Below are positions 47,563 through 61,564 of a stretch of DNA of 64,000 nt, piece after piece (position 1 is the first letter of the stretch; each line of letters opens with the position of its first letter). Below the pieces are notes generated by a model. The model was given only the letters and a program-made list of their open reading frames with translations, was not told where the DNA came from and made no database searches. Position numbers and translations under genes: made by a program. The stretch is taken from contig QAOA01007318.1 in assembly GCA_003255065.1 (NCBI GenBank), forward strand, positions 428,356 to 492,355, read 5' to 3'. The DNA comes from Cercis canadensis (Eukaryota > Streptophyta > Magnoliopsida > Fabales > Fabaceae).

Positions 47563-50500
47563 ATGGCATCAAAGCAAGGTGTAAAGTCAAAAAGATTTGG
47601 ATTGAGCAGTTTGAAAGCTACTAATTCACCATCATCTTCCACTACATCGTCTTCTAAACAATTTGTGGAAACATCCATTGATGGTCAGAGCTCGCCTGTG
47701 TCCTCATCAGCTCGAAGTAAGCCGCAGTATTTTTACTCAGAAAGTGTGCCTTTAGATGCAGAAAGAGCAAAAGAAAATGTCACAGTAACAGTCCGATTTC
47801 GTCCACTGAAGTGAGTATTGCTTTTAAATCATATATCATCATTACGAGTTTACTCTATGGACACCTAAATTGATTGAGGTCTTTGTATGGACAGTCCAAG
47901 AGAAATACGTCAAGGAGAGGAGATTGCATGGTATGCTGATGGAGAAACTATAGTGCGTAACGAGTATAATCCGTCCATAGCATATGCATATGGTAAAATA
48001 TGCAATTCTGACGTTTATGAATAGAAACTTTTTTTGTTTAAACGTTAAAATTTGAGAGAAAAAGCTCATGAAGATGGCAGCAAAAAAAGGGAATAAAAGG
48101 AATTATTTATGGTTTTATTGGAGGTGGTGAAGCCAAAACTAGGAGGATTATCTGGATGTCATGAAATTGTACAAGATATGGCCTTAATCTTCCTTTCATG
48201 ACTACAAATTCATTCTCATGCAATAATCTCTCTCTCTCTCTCTCTCTTCTTTTCATTTTTCAATGTTGTTTATCTCAGTTCATTAATTTTCTGCTCCTTG
48301 GTTCTAGACCGTGTCTTTGGTCCTACAACCACAACGCGTCATGTCTATGATTTTGCTGCTCAGCATGTTATTGGTGGTGCTATGGAGGGCATCAATGGTA
48401 AATTACATAAGCTCTGATTTATTAAATTTACTACTTACTACCTATTGAGCTTTGTTGAAGTTTAAAATCTATATTTGCTGTTATCAATCTGCCTTTCTTT
48501 TCCCTTGATATACATATTGGCTTCCGGATGTATGTTTTGAAATAATACAAAACCCAGAAGTTTTATGTAAACTATTTGGGTGAGAATTTGGAATGTGGTT
48601 CAGTTAAGCTTGAGATTGCTATTAAGCTCATATTTAGATGAAAATGTTCATTGAAAAGTATTAGTTGTTATTTTGACTTTGTTAGATACATTAAAATATA
48701 TATGAGCAATGCATTTACAGTCAAAGATATCCAAATTTTGTTCATCAACTATGACTTGACAAATTCAGACATATAGTTTATGGTTGGATTTCTCCATTTA
48801 GGAACTGCACACATGTTTTCTTAATTAGGTATCCAGATCATGATGTAACATGCAGAGGTTTGAGATTCAACATCTTAGCAGTCATACAGCATAATATTTT
48901 GGTCTTTGTATAAATTAACCAGTGGATTTGGACTTTATTATTTCTCATGCTAGAAACAACTGGGGTAATATGGAGCATGTAAATTTCTAGTAGATTTACA
49001 TTTATCTCATTGTTGGAGTTCATGCAATTTCCTTGATATAAAGACATAGTTTTAGCTATCTTTTCTTGAAGATAGCCATGCCAATTGAAAATCACAATGC
49101 CTGGGGAGTTATGTGGCTGAGCAACTTCTAGATTATTTTCTCGATTGCAGATGTGGCATACTGAATGATTATTATTTCAATTACTTTTTTGTTTCATCAC
49201 AGGTACAATATTTGCATATGGAGTAACAAGCAGTGGGAAGACTCATACAATGCATGTGAGACCATGCTTAATTTTCCTGTCTTCATCTTGTTCATCTACA
49301 TTTTTATGAAAAATATACCATTCATATTTAATTTTTTTAAGGACCTTGAATGACATTGTACTTGGTTAGGGTTACTTTTTTATGATACTGCCACTGCTAG
49401 CTATTCTAAAATGTTAATCTACTGGTAACTCAGAGTTATTTTTTGTAGCTGAGTTTCATAGTCTTTGGAGATATATATTAAGTTCTAGGATGAACTTTCT
49501 CAATAGACTTGGTGACTTACAACATCATTCAGTTTAGGCTGCAGTGACGACTTTGGCCCTAGGATAGGATGCGATATGTGTAAGCCTACTGAAATAAAAT
49601 CCTGTTTCCATTGGGATTTGAATTGCTTTGTAAATGCCCTATCAATAGCTAGTTGTTATGTCAAATGTATAAATCCTAAACAAGTTTGAGGCTGCAAGCC
49701 AGCCTCACTTCTTTTGCTCAGTTGTTTGTGTACTTGGAAATTATAGTAAATTTTTTTCATTCCTTAACTCCTACATAATAATATGTCTTATGCTACATCA
49801 TTGGATGACAAGTTTATTGGTGCTGTCTGGGGTTGCAACAACAAAAAATAGTGACAAAATAAAGCTATGAACTTGGATTGGTGACTTATGCTGTGATACA
49901 TAATAAGCTCATGATGTTCATATTTGCAGGGTGACCAAAGATCGCCTGGAGTTATACCACTTGCTGTGAAAGATACTTTTAGCATTATCCAAGAGGTACA
50001 TTAAATGCTAGCCTTCTTTTGCTTCTGTTTGTTGTATGTCTTACTATGGAAACTGCAAACCCTGATGTTTTTCCACACCAGACTCCAAATCGAGAGTTTC
50101 TCCTTCGAGTTTCGTATTTGGAGATCTACAATGAGGTGGGTTCCTTTCTGTTATCTAGCTTCTTCCTTGAGATGCCATGTTCATGTTGGTATTGTTTTTG
50201 ACAAACTTAACTATGCCTTTTCCCTCTGGATTCAGCATAAAATGAATTCTGGATAATGCTGATTTATACTTTGCAACGACTTTACTATTTCTTAATTTTT
50301 TTTTTTAATTTTAAATTTCAGGTAGTTAATGACTTACTAAATCCAGCCGGACAGAACCTAAGAATCCGAGAGGACGCTCAGGTACTTATTTTGATTTATC
50401 TGACCCTTTTTCTATTGTATATTATTTTTCTTTGTTGTAGAGTTAAAAGTTGTTGATTTCCGAATTAATTTTAACTAATCTGACTAATGTATGTTGGGCC

Positions 50501-53500
50501 CTAAACTTTGTTTTCATTATTTTCTTTTTCTTTTGGAAGGAGTGTGGTTGTTTGAAATTAATTTCATAGGTAGTGCACAGTAACTTGAACCCTTAGCATG
50601 TGATCAGAAGTCAAACATGTGGATGTTAGAGTACTTATTTGGTGTTCTTTAAATATCCATGTTTTGAAGAAAGGCTTTTGTTATTTATATATTGATTGAT
50701 ATGTAGGGCACCTTTGTTGAGGGAATAAAGGAAGAGGTTGTACTCTCCCCCGCTCATGCACTCTCACTTATAGCAGCTGGAGAAGGTAAAGGGGTCAGCT
50801 AGTTTTGTTGTATTGTGAATTATTTACTCTGTTCTTTATTTTTATTTTTTTAATACTATGCTTCTGTCTTTTGTCATTAATTGGCAGTATTAATGTGATT
50901 TTCAAATTGAGTATCACTATAAAAAGCATGGGATACAAGGGCCTGTTTGGTTGTGGACAACAAATTTTCTGGAATATTATTCAAGAAACCAAGAACATAT
51001 AGTATAATTAATTCTCTTTACAATTTTCCAACTTAGTAATTGGGAAAACTACTTCAGCATGTTTTCTGTGTTTCCCACTGAAGTGAGAACAATGTGACCT
51101 GTAGAGGAGTGAATTTATGTTTCAAGTTACTAAATACCATTTGAAAAGCGTGCCATAAATAAAAAATACTTAAAATAAAAATGAAAAAGGGGGAATTGAA
51201 ATTAAAAAAAAATTTCTAAACTAAAGAGGTCCCAAAACTTATCTTGTTAATTTTACTTTATTTGGCTATTTTCTNAAAAGGGGGAATTGAAATTAGAAAA
51301 AAATTTCTAAACTAAAGAGGTCCCAAAACTTATCTTGTTAATTTTACTTTATTTGGCTATTTTCTTTTGGGAAATACGTCTTGCATTTAAGAAATTAGTA
51401 TATCAAGTGTTAAATTTGAATAGTATATATTAACAAATTAGCTTTGTATATCATCTTTGTGATTGGGTTATTAATGTTGATTGTTCCTTTACTTGATTCC
51501 CTACCACTGACTTCTGTTATTTAATGTGATCCATTCCATCCTTCATGACAAAATTTTAATTTGATAACAGAGCATAGACATGTTGGGTCCACAAACTTCA
51601 ACCTACTCAGCAGCAGGAGCCATACGATATTTACCCTGGTGGGTTTGTGCTACCTTAAAGGAAGAATGTTATGGTTTTAAAATTAATTGTTACAAACATG
51701 ATATTTATATTAAGTTCTAAATATATTGTTATGAATGCTTATTATTTTGGGTTCACATCTTGCCACACAAGCTGTGTATTTATATGGGATAAGTACACCA
51801 AAAAGCTCTAGGATAATGCAACCATCTAATTAATAGTTTACTTTGAGGGGTCAGAACCAGATTGCCTACTATTCATATCAGTGAAAAATAACTGAGTCAT
51901 GATGGAGAAACTCTTGAGTAAATGCCCAGCATCATTCCATCAGAAGTCTCTTGAGAATGTCACTTATAATAATGCATCTTCACTTTTATCTTTCTTTCAT
52001 TCCTTTTCTTTGAAAGAGAAGGATTTTTTTTTTTTTTTTTTTNTTTTTTTTTTTTTTTTTTTTGGGGTGGTGGCGGTGGGTGGGAGTATGGGTGCTTGTT
52101 ATTGAAGTTATATCCTAGATGTTCTAAATTACAGCTAGATCATTGCTGATAAAATCTCAAACTTCAATAGGAAATTCAAGAATGAAAAAGTGTAACATCA
52201 GAATCTAACAATCTTTGGATTGCTTTGAATACCTCCTGCTACCCATTTGCATATATATGATATTACTATTATTCTTTTTGACTCTCTTACCATCTTGTAC
52301 AGACCATAGAGAGTAGTCCATGTGGTGAAAATAGTGAAGGAGAAGCTGTGACACTGTCACAACTGGTAACTATTAAACAGAATTTTAATATTTGTTGGTT
52401 GTGCTTCATTTGCTTCACACATGTGACCTATACTTAAACATGTGTAATGATTATATTTTCATGCTTTACATTTATCTGTTATTTCTTACTCTTTTTTTTT
52501 GTTTATATCTTACTTATACATGCAGAACCTCATTGATCTGGCTGGTTCTGAGAGCTCAAAGGCTGAAACAATTGGCATGAGAAGGAGGGAAGGATCTTAT
52601 ATCAATAAAAGTTTGCTAACTCTTGGCACTGTGAGGTCTCAAACTTTGTTGTTAGCCAAGCCTATTTAGATTGCTTCTCCATTTATTTGCTGTCAGTGAT
52701 ATATGTCTCTTTATATAAACTTATACATGATTTGATAGCTGGAAATTATCTGTCATATTTTCATTCCTTTGCTTGTAGCTTGTTATTTATTTTTATTGTG
52801 TTGCCCATGAGTAGTACTCTTAAATTAGTTAGACAATGTTGTAATTGTTACTCGGAATACACTAGTTCTCACTTGCACAGACTTGTGGAAAGGAAACAAC
52901 TGACATGCAAAACGTAGGTGATTGAGATGCATAAGAAGCACTGATGTGTTTCTGATTATCCTGAAATGGTTATGTTAAAAGATATGTCTGTCTCTCCAAC
53001 AATATATTGTGAGCTTAATTGTGACCATATTATAACTTCTAAAATTTCTGAACTGATCATCATGCTGAGAGTGATAAGAATTTATCAGTTGACATTTGTA
53101 TACCTTGGATGCTGCATGAGAAAGTACTCAATTTTCTCTGAAATTTTGGTGCGAAGAATTTGTGAGAAAAATTGCTCCAGCCACTAGCACATGTTGCTTA
53201 TAACTGAATTTGAAAGAATCAAATATGTATACCCTAGCTAACTAGCAATATACGTTTGGAAAGAAGGAGAAGAATAAATAAAAAGAAAGGTAAAGAGAGC
53301 ATTATATTGAAGCTGCACCATATTTTTCAAAATATATTTACATTGATTTTGGCTATATTTCATAGCTAAAGTAATTAATATGGATATGACTCACAAAAGG
53401 TTTGCCTCTCAAATGCTTGGGCTTGCTGATACATCTTCCTTCTCAGTGAGAAACCTTTTGGTGTATGTCCATATCAAATATGATAGGTTTTTCTGTCTTT

Positions 53501-56500
53501 TATCAATGTTCCCATTTACTTGTGCCACAGTCTTTCTTTTATATGTTTTTCTAGGGCTTGGTGCTCTTCTTTCTTTGATGACTTCACTTTTTGAATATGT
53601 TTGTCAAATGAATGGTTACCATGCCTGACCTTTTACTATATTGTTTACAGTTCATCATTGAGCTTCAGCATCCAGTTGTGCCTTAAATTGTTATTTTATT
53701 GTCCTTATTTTTTTTATTGGTAATGCATTCTTCTGAGAAATGATCCCGCTCCGTAGTTTCTGAGTATAGACAATTCACCATTGTTGTGTTCCATGGATCT
53801 ATGTGCTATTACCTGTTTTGAAGTATGATTATCTTTGTTGCACAGGTTATTTCAAAATTGACTGAAGGGAGAGCTAGCCACATACCTTATAGGGACTCCA
53901 AATTGACCAGACTACTTCAGTCTTCACTCAGTGGTCATGGACGTGTATCTGTAAGGCTTCCCCCGTGTATTTGCAGACCTGTAGACATCCATTTCTCTGA
54001 GAAAAATAAAGAATTTCATGATAGATTTTTGAGGCAGAAAAGCTAAAAATAAAGTACTAACAGTACCTGCTAGCGAGAGACTGATAGTTTATTCATTTTT
54101 ATTGTCATTTGAAATACAGCTCATTTGCACAGTTACTCCTTCATCAAGTAGTGCAGAAGAGACCCATAATACATTGAAATTTGCCCACCGGGCAAAGCAC
54201 ATTGAAATACAAGCAGCCCAAAACAAGGTATGTACATTTTGTGGATTTTATACTGTTTATCTCTCAAAGTGTCTTCTTATGAGCACCCTAGGAAATAATC
54301 TGATGAACCTAGAGATATAAGGAGGGGAGGTTTCGTTGGAGATATGCTAGTCTGCTGTAGTTTGGTGTATCTTGTTGGAATGAAATACTAGAGTCTTTAC
54401 ACATCAGTATTTACATTTCGTGCACTTGGGAACAAGCTATTCTTCTTGTCTTCATTTTGATGCTCTGCATCATGTGTTTCTGGAGGGGTTCTGTTAGTAC
54501 ATATTTAACGTGTGGAAAACTCTCAGTTGATGTTTTTCTTTTTCTCCTCTCTTTGAGGAGATCTTCTTAAATCTTTTGGTCTTTATCTTCTCCTTTCTTG
54601 CTAAATAAAACTGTCGAACCTGCAGATAATTGATGAGAAGTCACTTATCAAGAAATACCAACATGATATTCGATGCTTAAAGGAAGAGTTGGAACAACTG
54701 AAGAGGGGTATTGTCACAGTTCAGCCAAAAGATACTGGGGAAGATGACATTGTGCTCCTAAAACAAAAGGTAATGTTATATATATATATATATATTGCAT
54801 GCTTGATGATTTTAAATGGCTCAATTGGTTCTATCAAAAAAAAAAAAAAATTCTCAATTGGATTTTGAAACCTGAATACTTCTTACCATGTTTTCCAGAA
54901 GTTGAGTATAAGGATAGACATATTAGTTTTAAAATTATTTTACTCTGTAGTTACTAAAAGGCATTGTGTGTGGAGTTGGAAATGTAGTAAGTGTAATTAA
55001 TTAATTGTTTGATTATTGTGAAGTCAAATTACTGCACAATGATCAATTGTTATTCGGTGAAATGCAATGTTCTGAAGTTGAATGGTTTCCCATTGGTGTG
55101 ATGTGATATGTAAAGCTAGAAGATGGTCAAGTCAAGCTGCAATCCAGATTGGAACAAGAGGAAGAGGCTAAAGCTGCCTTATTAGGAAGAATTCAACGGT
55201 TGACTAAGTTGATTTTGGTCTCCTCGAAAGCATCACACTCATCAAGATTTCCTAACCGGCCTGGTCCCCAGAGAAGACATTCCTTTGGGGAAGAAGAGGT
55301 GTTTCTTCTTTTGCATTTTTGTTCTCCTAATTCTTTCTTTTGATATCAGGAGTCTAAATTACTCTTTTACTTATTATGTTTTCAACATAATCCAAAGGAC
55401 TAGACTCTGTTTACTTATTTCCCTAATAGTACATTTTTAAATTATCAATTCTGTTTACAGCTTGCATACCTTCCATACAAAAGGCGGGATCTAATCTTAG
55501 ATGAGGAAAATATCAATTTGTATGTTAATCTTGAGGGAAATGCTGAAACAGCTGATGATGCTCTTAAGGAGGAGAAAAAAACTAAGAAACATGGACTACT
55601 AAATTGGTTGAAGTTACGGGTAAGTTGTTTTATGGTGTTTAATGATGATAAGGGATAAATATTATGCAATTGAACTATATGTTACTCGTCAAATTATCAG
55701 ATTAGTTTAGCAATGGCCTCCAATTTGGTTTTATGTGAAATTAGGATCTGACATAACATGATATTACTTCATTCTAATACTGTTGGGTTTATCTTTTCCC
55801 TGCTTGAATTAAAACGGCCTTGTAAATTATTCTTGTCCATGTAGCGTGATGCAAATAGGTGAGTAAAGTCCTAATATAAGTGGAGATGATAAACAAGGGC
55901 AAGCCCATATAATTATTCTGATATTTATTAGTTAGTAGAAGTCGTCCTGACTTACTTAAATACATAGAACCAAGTCTCCTATTAGCATTTCACTAGGCTA
56001 TTTGCACCATTGTGGTTTAGCAGGTCAACCATCCCAAGTCTTGTTGTAATAAGAGGAGGTAGGATGTATTGCTGTAAGATGAGATTTCCTCAAATTGACT
56101 ATTCTTTTATCCTTATTGATAATGCAGTCCTTATGCTTCTAATTCTTTTTGCCTCTAGTGTGGTAACCTAACCAAATCTTCACCTGGTTATCATGGCAAA
56201 ATTAGTTTGACATTCTCTTTATAACCTTTTATTTATGTATTTAATTATTCTTATGATTTCCAAGTCCATTAATACATCTTGTTCAATCTAGTTCTTAATC
56301 ATCCTGAACAACTATAGACTTCTGAAAATTTATAATATCTCAGGAATATTGTAATACTAAAATAATGAGTTTTAATTATCTTTCCAAAAATTAACTGGCT
56401 GCATTTAACTAGACAAAAGTTCAATCCTTCTCTAAGGCCATGGCATTTGTCACCTGAGTTCTATTTCCTCTCAAGTCTGTGATAATCTGTTAGCTCAAAT

Positions 56501-59500
56501 TACATTTGTTTCTGCATGCTGGAGATGCGTGTGATTTGGTACCTTGTCAAATGTTTGATACTTTACAAGTTGTATGCTTCTATTGCATATTCTTCATAGA
56601 TTAATTCTCCATTTGTTTAAGCTTGTGTATTTTGCTGTTCTTGATCAGAAACGAGATAGTGGGTTGAGTAGCTTAACAGGCACTAGTGATAAATCCAGCG
56701 GAGCAAAATCTATTAGTACACCTTCTACACCTCAAGCGGAAAGTGGTAATCATACAGAGTCCAGACTGTCCCATTCTATACCCACAGAAAGCTCTCCATC
56801 TGCAGATCTTATAACTGAGGCTAGAGAAGATAAAGAAGCTTGTGAAGATATTTTATTGGGACAAGAGACACCTTTGGTACGTGATTGTTTGTTTTTATTG
56901 TCTCTTATGCAGCTTTGGAGAAAAATGCCAATTTCTAGCCTTTCGAAAATTTGACTTTGATTCCAGTAAGAGATAGGACAAAAAATCACATCTTATGTAT
57001 TTGCCAAAAACCAGTAATATCTTAAAAGTCACTTTCATGCTATAGAAACCACCACAAACAACCTCCCTTACCCTAGTGATGCATACATGTTTCTTAAGTA
57101 TCAAATGTTGCCCTCAAGTGCAGGTTAGTGCATAAAACTTCCTTGCCTTACTAAGAAACATGAATTTGATACTAGGTATTTTCTTGTCCTGAATGAACAA
57201 GTAATTGTAATACATTGTTTATTTGATTTATGGTGGGTTATTACTTCCTTTTGGTGATCATTTTGCTTGCCTGGTGAAGTGTTAGACCTAAAAGAGTAAC
57301 TGTATGTTACTTTGGGATTGAGAAAACATCCTCTTAAACCATTGTTATTTGTGGGACACATTTTATATTTCATCTTAATGAATGGACTATGCATCTGCGG
57401 TTCCTTGGCAGGGATATTTCATGACTATATAGTCTGTGGCCTTCTGTACCTTAATCTTATTAGATGTCACTTTCTTGTTGAATTTCCTAGACAAGCATCG
57501 AATCAATTGATCAGATTGATCTTCTGAGGGAGCAGAAAAAGATTTTGACCGGAGAGGTTGCATTACATTCAAGTGCTTTGAAGAGGTTGTCTGAGGAAGC
57601 AGCAAGAAATCCTCAGAAGGAACAGATTCATGTAAATTCTATTTCCATTTTGTCTATGTGGGTGTATCTGTAACATTATAACCCTGACTATTATGCCTGA
57701 ACATTGCAATTTTGTGGTTAGGGGGAGATGAGAAAGTTGAAAGATGAAATTAATGCTAAGAATGAACAAATAGATTTGCTGGAAAAGAAAATTGCTGATT
57801 CCATCATTGCTCCAGATAAGATGGCTCAATCAGGAGTATCACAAGTATGTTCTCCTGGAATCATTGTTAATTTTCTTAGCCTTGTTTTATAGCCCAACTT
57901 AATGCTGGTTGTTTTTTTGCTGCAGACTGTTGCTAAGCTGATGGAACAATTGAATGAGAAGTCCTTTGAACTTGAGGTGACCGTTATGTACATCTTGCTA
58001 ACATGTTCCAATTAATCATTGCATGACACAGAAAGTGCATTGTAGTATTCAATTGAAATTAGCACCTACACAGGTCTTTATCTAATATGTTGCATTGATG
58101 TACACGTATATTCAGGTCAAAATTGCAGATAACCGTATAATTCAAGAACAGCTCAATCAGAAGGTAAAAATCTTTTCCTTAAAAACCCTCTGTTTGGGAC
58201 ATGTTATTAGTTGAGCAAGTTATTTGGTATTTTACCAGATCAGTGAATGTGAAGGCCTGCAAGAAACAGTTGCCTCCCTGAAGCAGCAACTTGCAGATGC
58301 ATTAGAGTTGAGAAATTTCAGCCCTGTAGTCAACCATTCACAGAATTTCTCTGTATCCAAAGACTACCATGGTGAACTTCACCCAGACACAGAAAGTGTG
58401 ATGATGAACAATCCCAATGAAGGGTTTCTTTTGAAAGCAAAGGTATGAAAATTTACCTTGTGACTCCTTTATTGGAATATGTTTTATTTGGTATGCCTTG
58501 ACTGTTGAGACCAAACAGAGCACAGGAACAGATGATAACCAGTTGACTCTGATTCTTATGAAAAAAAAAAAAAAAACCTTTTTAAAGACTATCATGTATT
58601 CTGTGTAAATCTTAAAATTTGTCGTTTTGAAATATCTTTTTATTTATTTATTTATTATTCTGTGTTTCTGTAAGAGGACAATAAACAAAAAGCAGGTCTA
58701 ACATCCCCACTATCTTCCTGGTTGCTAAGAAGGACCCATCTTGAAGTATCCTTCTTTAGCTGTTTTAGCTTAATTTAGTTATATTTGTTTAATTTTTACT
58801 TGGGGTGAGTTGTTATGTATTAGAAGATGCCAAATTTGATGAACTCTGCAATGTGCATCCAAATTTGATAATTTTCTGTTTGGTTTTATTTTCTTATAAG
58901 TTTGAAAGTTTGTGAAGAAAATCTTTTTAAGTGTCACAGGGTGAGTTGCAAAGTCTATGAACAAAACACTAATATCTATTAGTTAACCTTATGAAACAAG
59001 AAATGTCTATTNGTTATGTATTAGAAGATGCCAAATTTGATAATTTTCTGTTTGGTTTTATTTTCTTATAAGTTTGAAAGTTTGTGAAGAAAATCTTTTT
59101 AAGTGTCACAGGGTGAGTTGCAAAGTCTATGAACAAAACACTAATATCTATTAGTTAACCTTATGAAACAAGAAATGTCTATTAATTTAACATTCTATGG
59201 TGCAGTATGTCATGATCAAATGGCTTTTAGTATTTCCTATGAGCATTCCCACTGATCTTGGGCACTTATTAATTAGGCAAGTGAGATAGATGAGCTGAAG
59301 CAGAAGGTAGCAGAACTAACAGAATCAAAAGAGCAGCTGGAACTTCGGAATCAGAAACTGGCAGAAGAGAGTTCATATGCTAAAGGGTTGGCTTCAGCTG
59401 CTGCCGTTGAGCTTAAGGCATTGTCGGAAGAAGTTGCCAAGCTCATGAACCATAACGAGAGACTAGCTGCTGAGCTAGCAGCAGTCAAGAATTCCCCCAC

Positions 59501-59834
59501 CCAACGTAGAAATAGTGGAGTGGTCCGAAATGGTCGGAAAGAAACTCATGGTAGACGAAATGATCAGGGTGGTCAGAACTCAGAAATCAAAAGAGAATTG
59601 GCTATGAGTAAGGAAAGGGAACTTACTTACGAAGCTGCTCTCTTAGAAAAGGATCAGAAAGAAGCTGAGCTTCAAAGAAAGATTGAGGAGTCAAAGCAAA
59701 GAGAAGCATACCTGGAAAATGAACTTGCCAACATGTGGGTTCTTGTGGCAAAGCTAAAAAAGTCACAAGGAGCTGAAACTGATGTTTCTGGGTCGACTAG
59801 AGAGACTTTGCAAGTGGATGGTTTTGATATTTGA
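47563..59834 (+). CDS. KIN7E: KIN-7 subfamily kinesin (KIN-7E/KIN-7K-like), 23 exons
   Basis: Exons: 47563-47810, 47895-47992, 48308-48397, 49203-49255, 49930-49995, 50082-50135, 50322-50381, 50707-50785, 51571-51638, 52303-52365, 52526-52630, 53846-53950, 54120-54227, 54626-54769, 55116-55298, 55461-55619, 56649-56876, 57491-57631, 57722-57844, 57926-57976, 58116-58163, 58239-58442, 59277-59834. All are GT-AG and phases close to 1011 residues. A basic, S/T-rich N-terminus (1-72) could be an organelle-targeting segment (inference). The motor spans about 73-391: P-loop GVTSSGKT 152-159, switch I SSRSH 263-267, switch II DLAGSE 297-302, [13 protein letters not shown] 340-352. The rest is largely coiled coil. 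It is an N-terminal, plus-end-type microtubule motor of the CENP-E-like plant clade. The order after RMC1 matches Arabidopsis At3g12010/At3g12020 (from memory). The copy is intact. The start is ATG 47563; an in-frame GTG two codons earlier is not needed. Confidence 0.94.
51185..51365 (+). repeat. 90-bp duplication across a single N in KIN-7 intron 8
   Basis: 51185-51274 and 51276-51365 are the same 90 bp (start aaaagggggaattgaaatta, end ggctattttct) with an a/g difference. The N at 51275 separates them. Likely unmerged allelic contig ends. The exons on either side are unaffected. Confidence 0.85.
52023..52063. repeat. Poly(T) tract with a single N (KIN-7 intron 9)
   Basis: About 40 T with one N at 52043. 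Unresolved homopolymer at a probable contig join. Confidence 0.8.
58812..59182 (+). repeat. Allelic duplication with 30-bp indel across a single N (KIN-7 last intron)
   Basis: 58812-59011 (200 bp) and 59013-59182 (170 bp) are the same segment, starting gttatgtattagaagatgcc and ending aaatgtctatt. The second lacks about 30 bp (around gatgaactctgcaatgtgc). The N at 59012 separates them. The indel means the two contigs carried different alleles. Confidence 0.85.
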
Positions 59835-61560
59835 TGTGATCTTGTGGTAACAATGGTTTTGAGTTGATCCGTTATGACAATTGGGCTTTCAGTAAGAGTG
59901 GTTTGAGAGAGAGAGAGAGAGAGAGAGGGGTTTGTAAAAATTATTGTTTTCAGGAGAGTGTGCATTTCTATTCCCCATCCACCACTTTCCTTTTTGGTCC
60001 ACAGCAAAGGTTTCCTATTTGTGTATAAAAATGATAGCCGCTTCCCTTTTCTAACCTCTCCTCGATTTCTCCAAAAATAGCGTTAATTTGGTTCCTTCCC
60101 CTCTCCCTGAGCCTTTATTTAAAGCATTAAAAGTGGTGTTATATTTATTTTCATCCAATGGCTAAGATGAATTCATAAAGCTACGTAGAGCTAAGCGCTC
60201 GCCTTAAAATTAATGTTGGCTTCAAAATGTGAAGTTGTCTTGAATTCTGTAGGAGTCTGTGTTGTCTTGAATGCAGCAAATAGGCGGACAAATTTTATAG
60301 ACAACGATGAATTCTCCAAGCAACATTTCAGCGTCTAGATTGGACGAAATAGTTTTTCCCTGCAGGACAATGATTTTCCTTCCACTTTGCCTGGACAGGC
60401 ATGTATGGTAGAATAGCTCATAGTTCTCACAGTACTTGGGAGACCAATTAATACTGAAAAACGTGCAGTGTATTACTTACCAGCAATCCATACTACAGCT
60501 ACCAGAAAAAAAAAATGCAATGTACTACAGTCTTCTCCGTAGTCTCTTGTGCTTGTAATTGCATCGCTGTCAATTTCTTTGAACCCTCAGTTATCCAGTT
60601 TAGCAAATTTTTTTAAAAGTCATCTAGTTCATCAACGTTCAGGTATAGTATGTCTTTAAATTTGTAATTATTTTTTCGGCAAAAAGATTTGAAACTTGAA
60701 TTGAAACTAATGTGTAATAACCGAGCAGCCCACTTCTTTTTACTCGTAAACAGAAAACTGGGCCCTTCAATTCATCGTTTTATTTAGAGTGGGCAGACGA
60801 GGATCATTGATAACCCATAAAAAGATAAGGCCAACTGAATGTGTCCTTTAAAATATCATTCATGCCCTCCCATCTTAATCTCTTATACAGAAAAAACAAA
60901 CAAAATGAAAACCCCTTTTCACCCCTGTTTCTTTTCTCTAGAGAAAAATGTTATTTCTAGCCCAAAAAGAAAAAATTACAAATATGTGATTAACAATGGT
61001 GGAAGTTTGGGAACATAGTTGACTCATTTGAGAGCGAACTTCCGACATGTAATGGCAGGTGGCAAGGTGCTTATTTAAGGTAATATTTTTTTTTGATTTA
61101 CACTCAAGATATCTTCACACTTTTTGAATATGAGACTAATTCTTATTCAGGAAAATAGCAGTAATCCGATAAATCCCTTCCAACAAATGTGACTCTAAAG
61201 ATTCGAACTCAGGTAGCAAGGTGCCTAGAATGCTTTGAGGCTCAACTTACTTCTTTGCACAAGTGTATATCATGCAAGAACACCTATAATTATTCTTACT
61301 GCAATTTACTCTCTCTCTCCTCTTTCACGTTTTACAAAGAAGTCATTTGAACAGAACTGTACACTGGTATGTCATGATCAACATGAAGTTTTCTCTCCCT
61401 AGTTGAGCATCTCACGGATATAAAACGGGTTCTCTATTTGCGGTATTTTTTTTTCTTTGGTGCACCGTAAATCTTCAGTATTAACACCATTAGCTATGAC
61501 GAAAGCCAATGCAAAAGATTATTAATTATCCTCGACGTAAGATGTCGGTTGTTAATTTTG
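59835..61560. other. KIN-7 3' UTR and intergenic DNA
   Basis: A (GA)n run lies at about 59908-59928 in the likely 3' UTR. Beyond about 60.1 kb I see no gene. The part around 61190-61250 contains gattcgaactcaggtagcaa, a B-box-like string seen in tRNA-derived repeats, but nothing firm. Confidence 0.45.
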
Positions 61561-61564
61561 TAGT

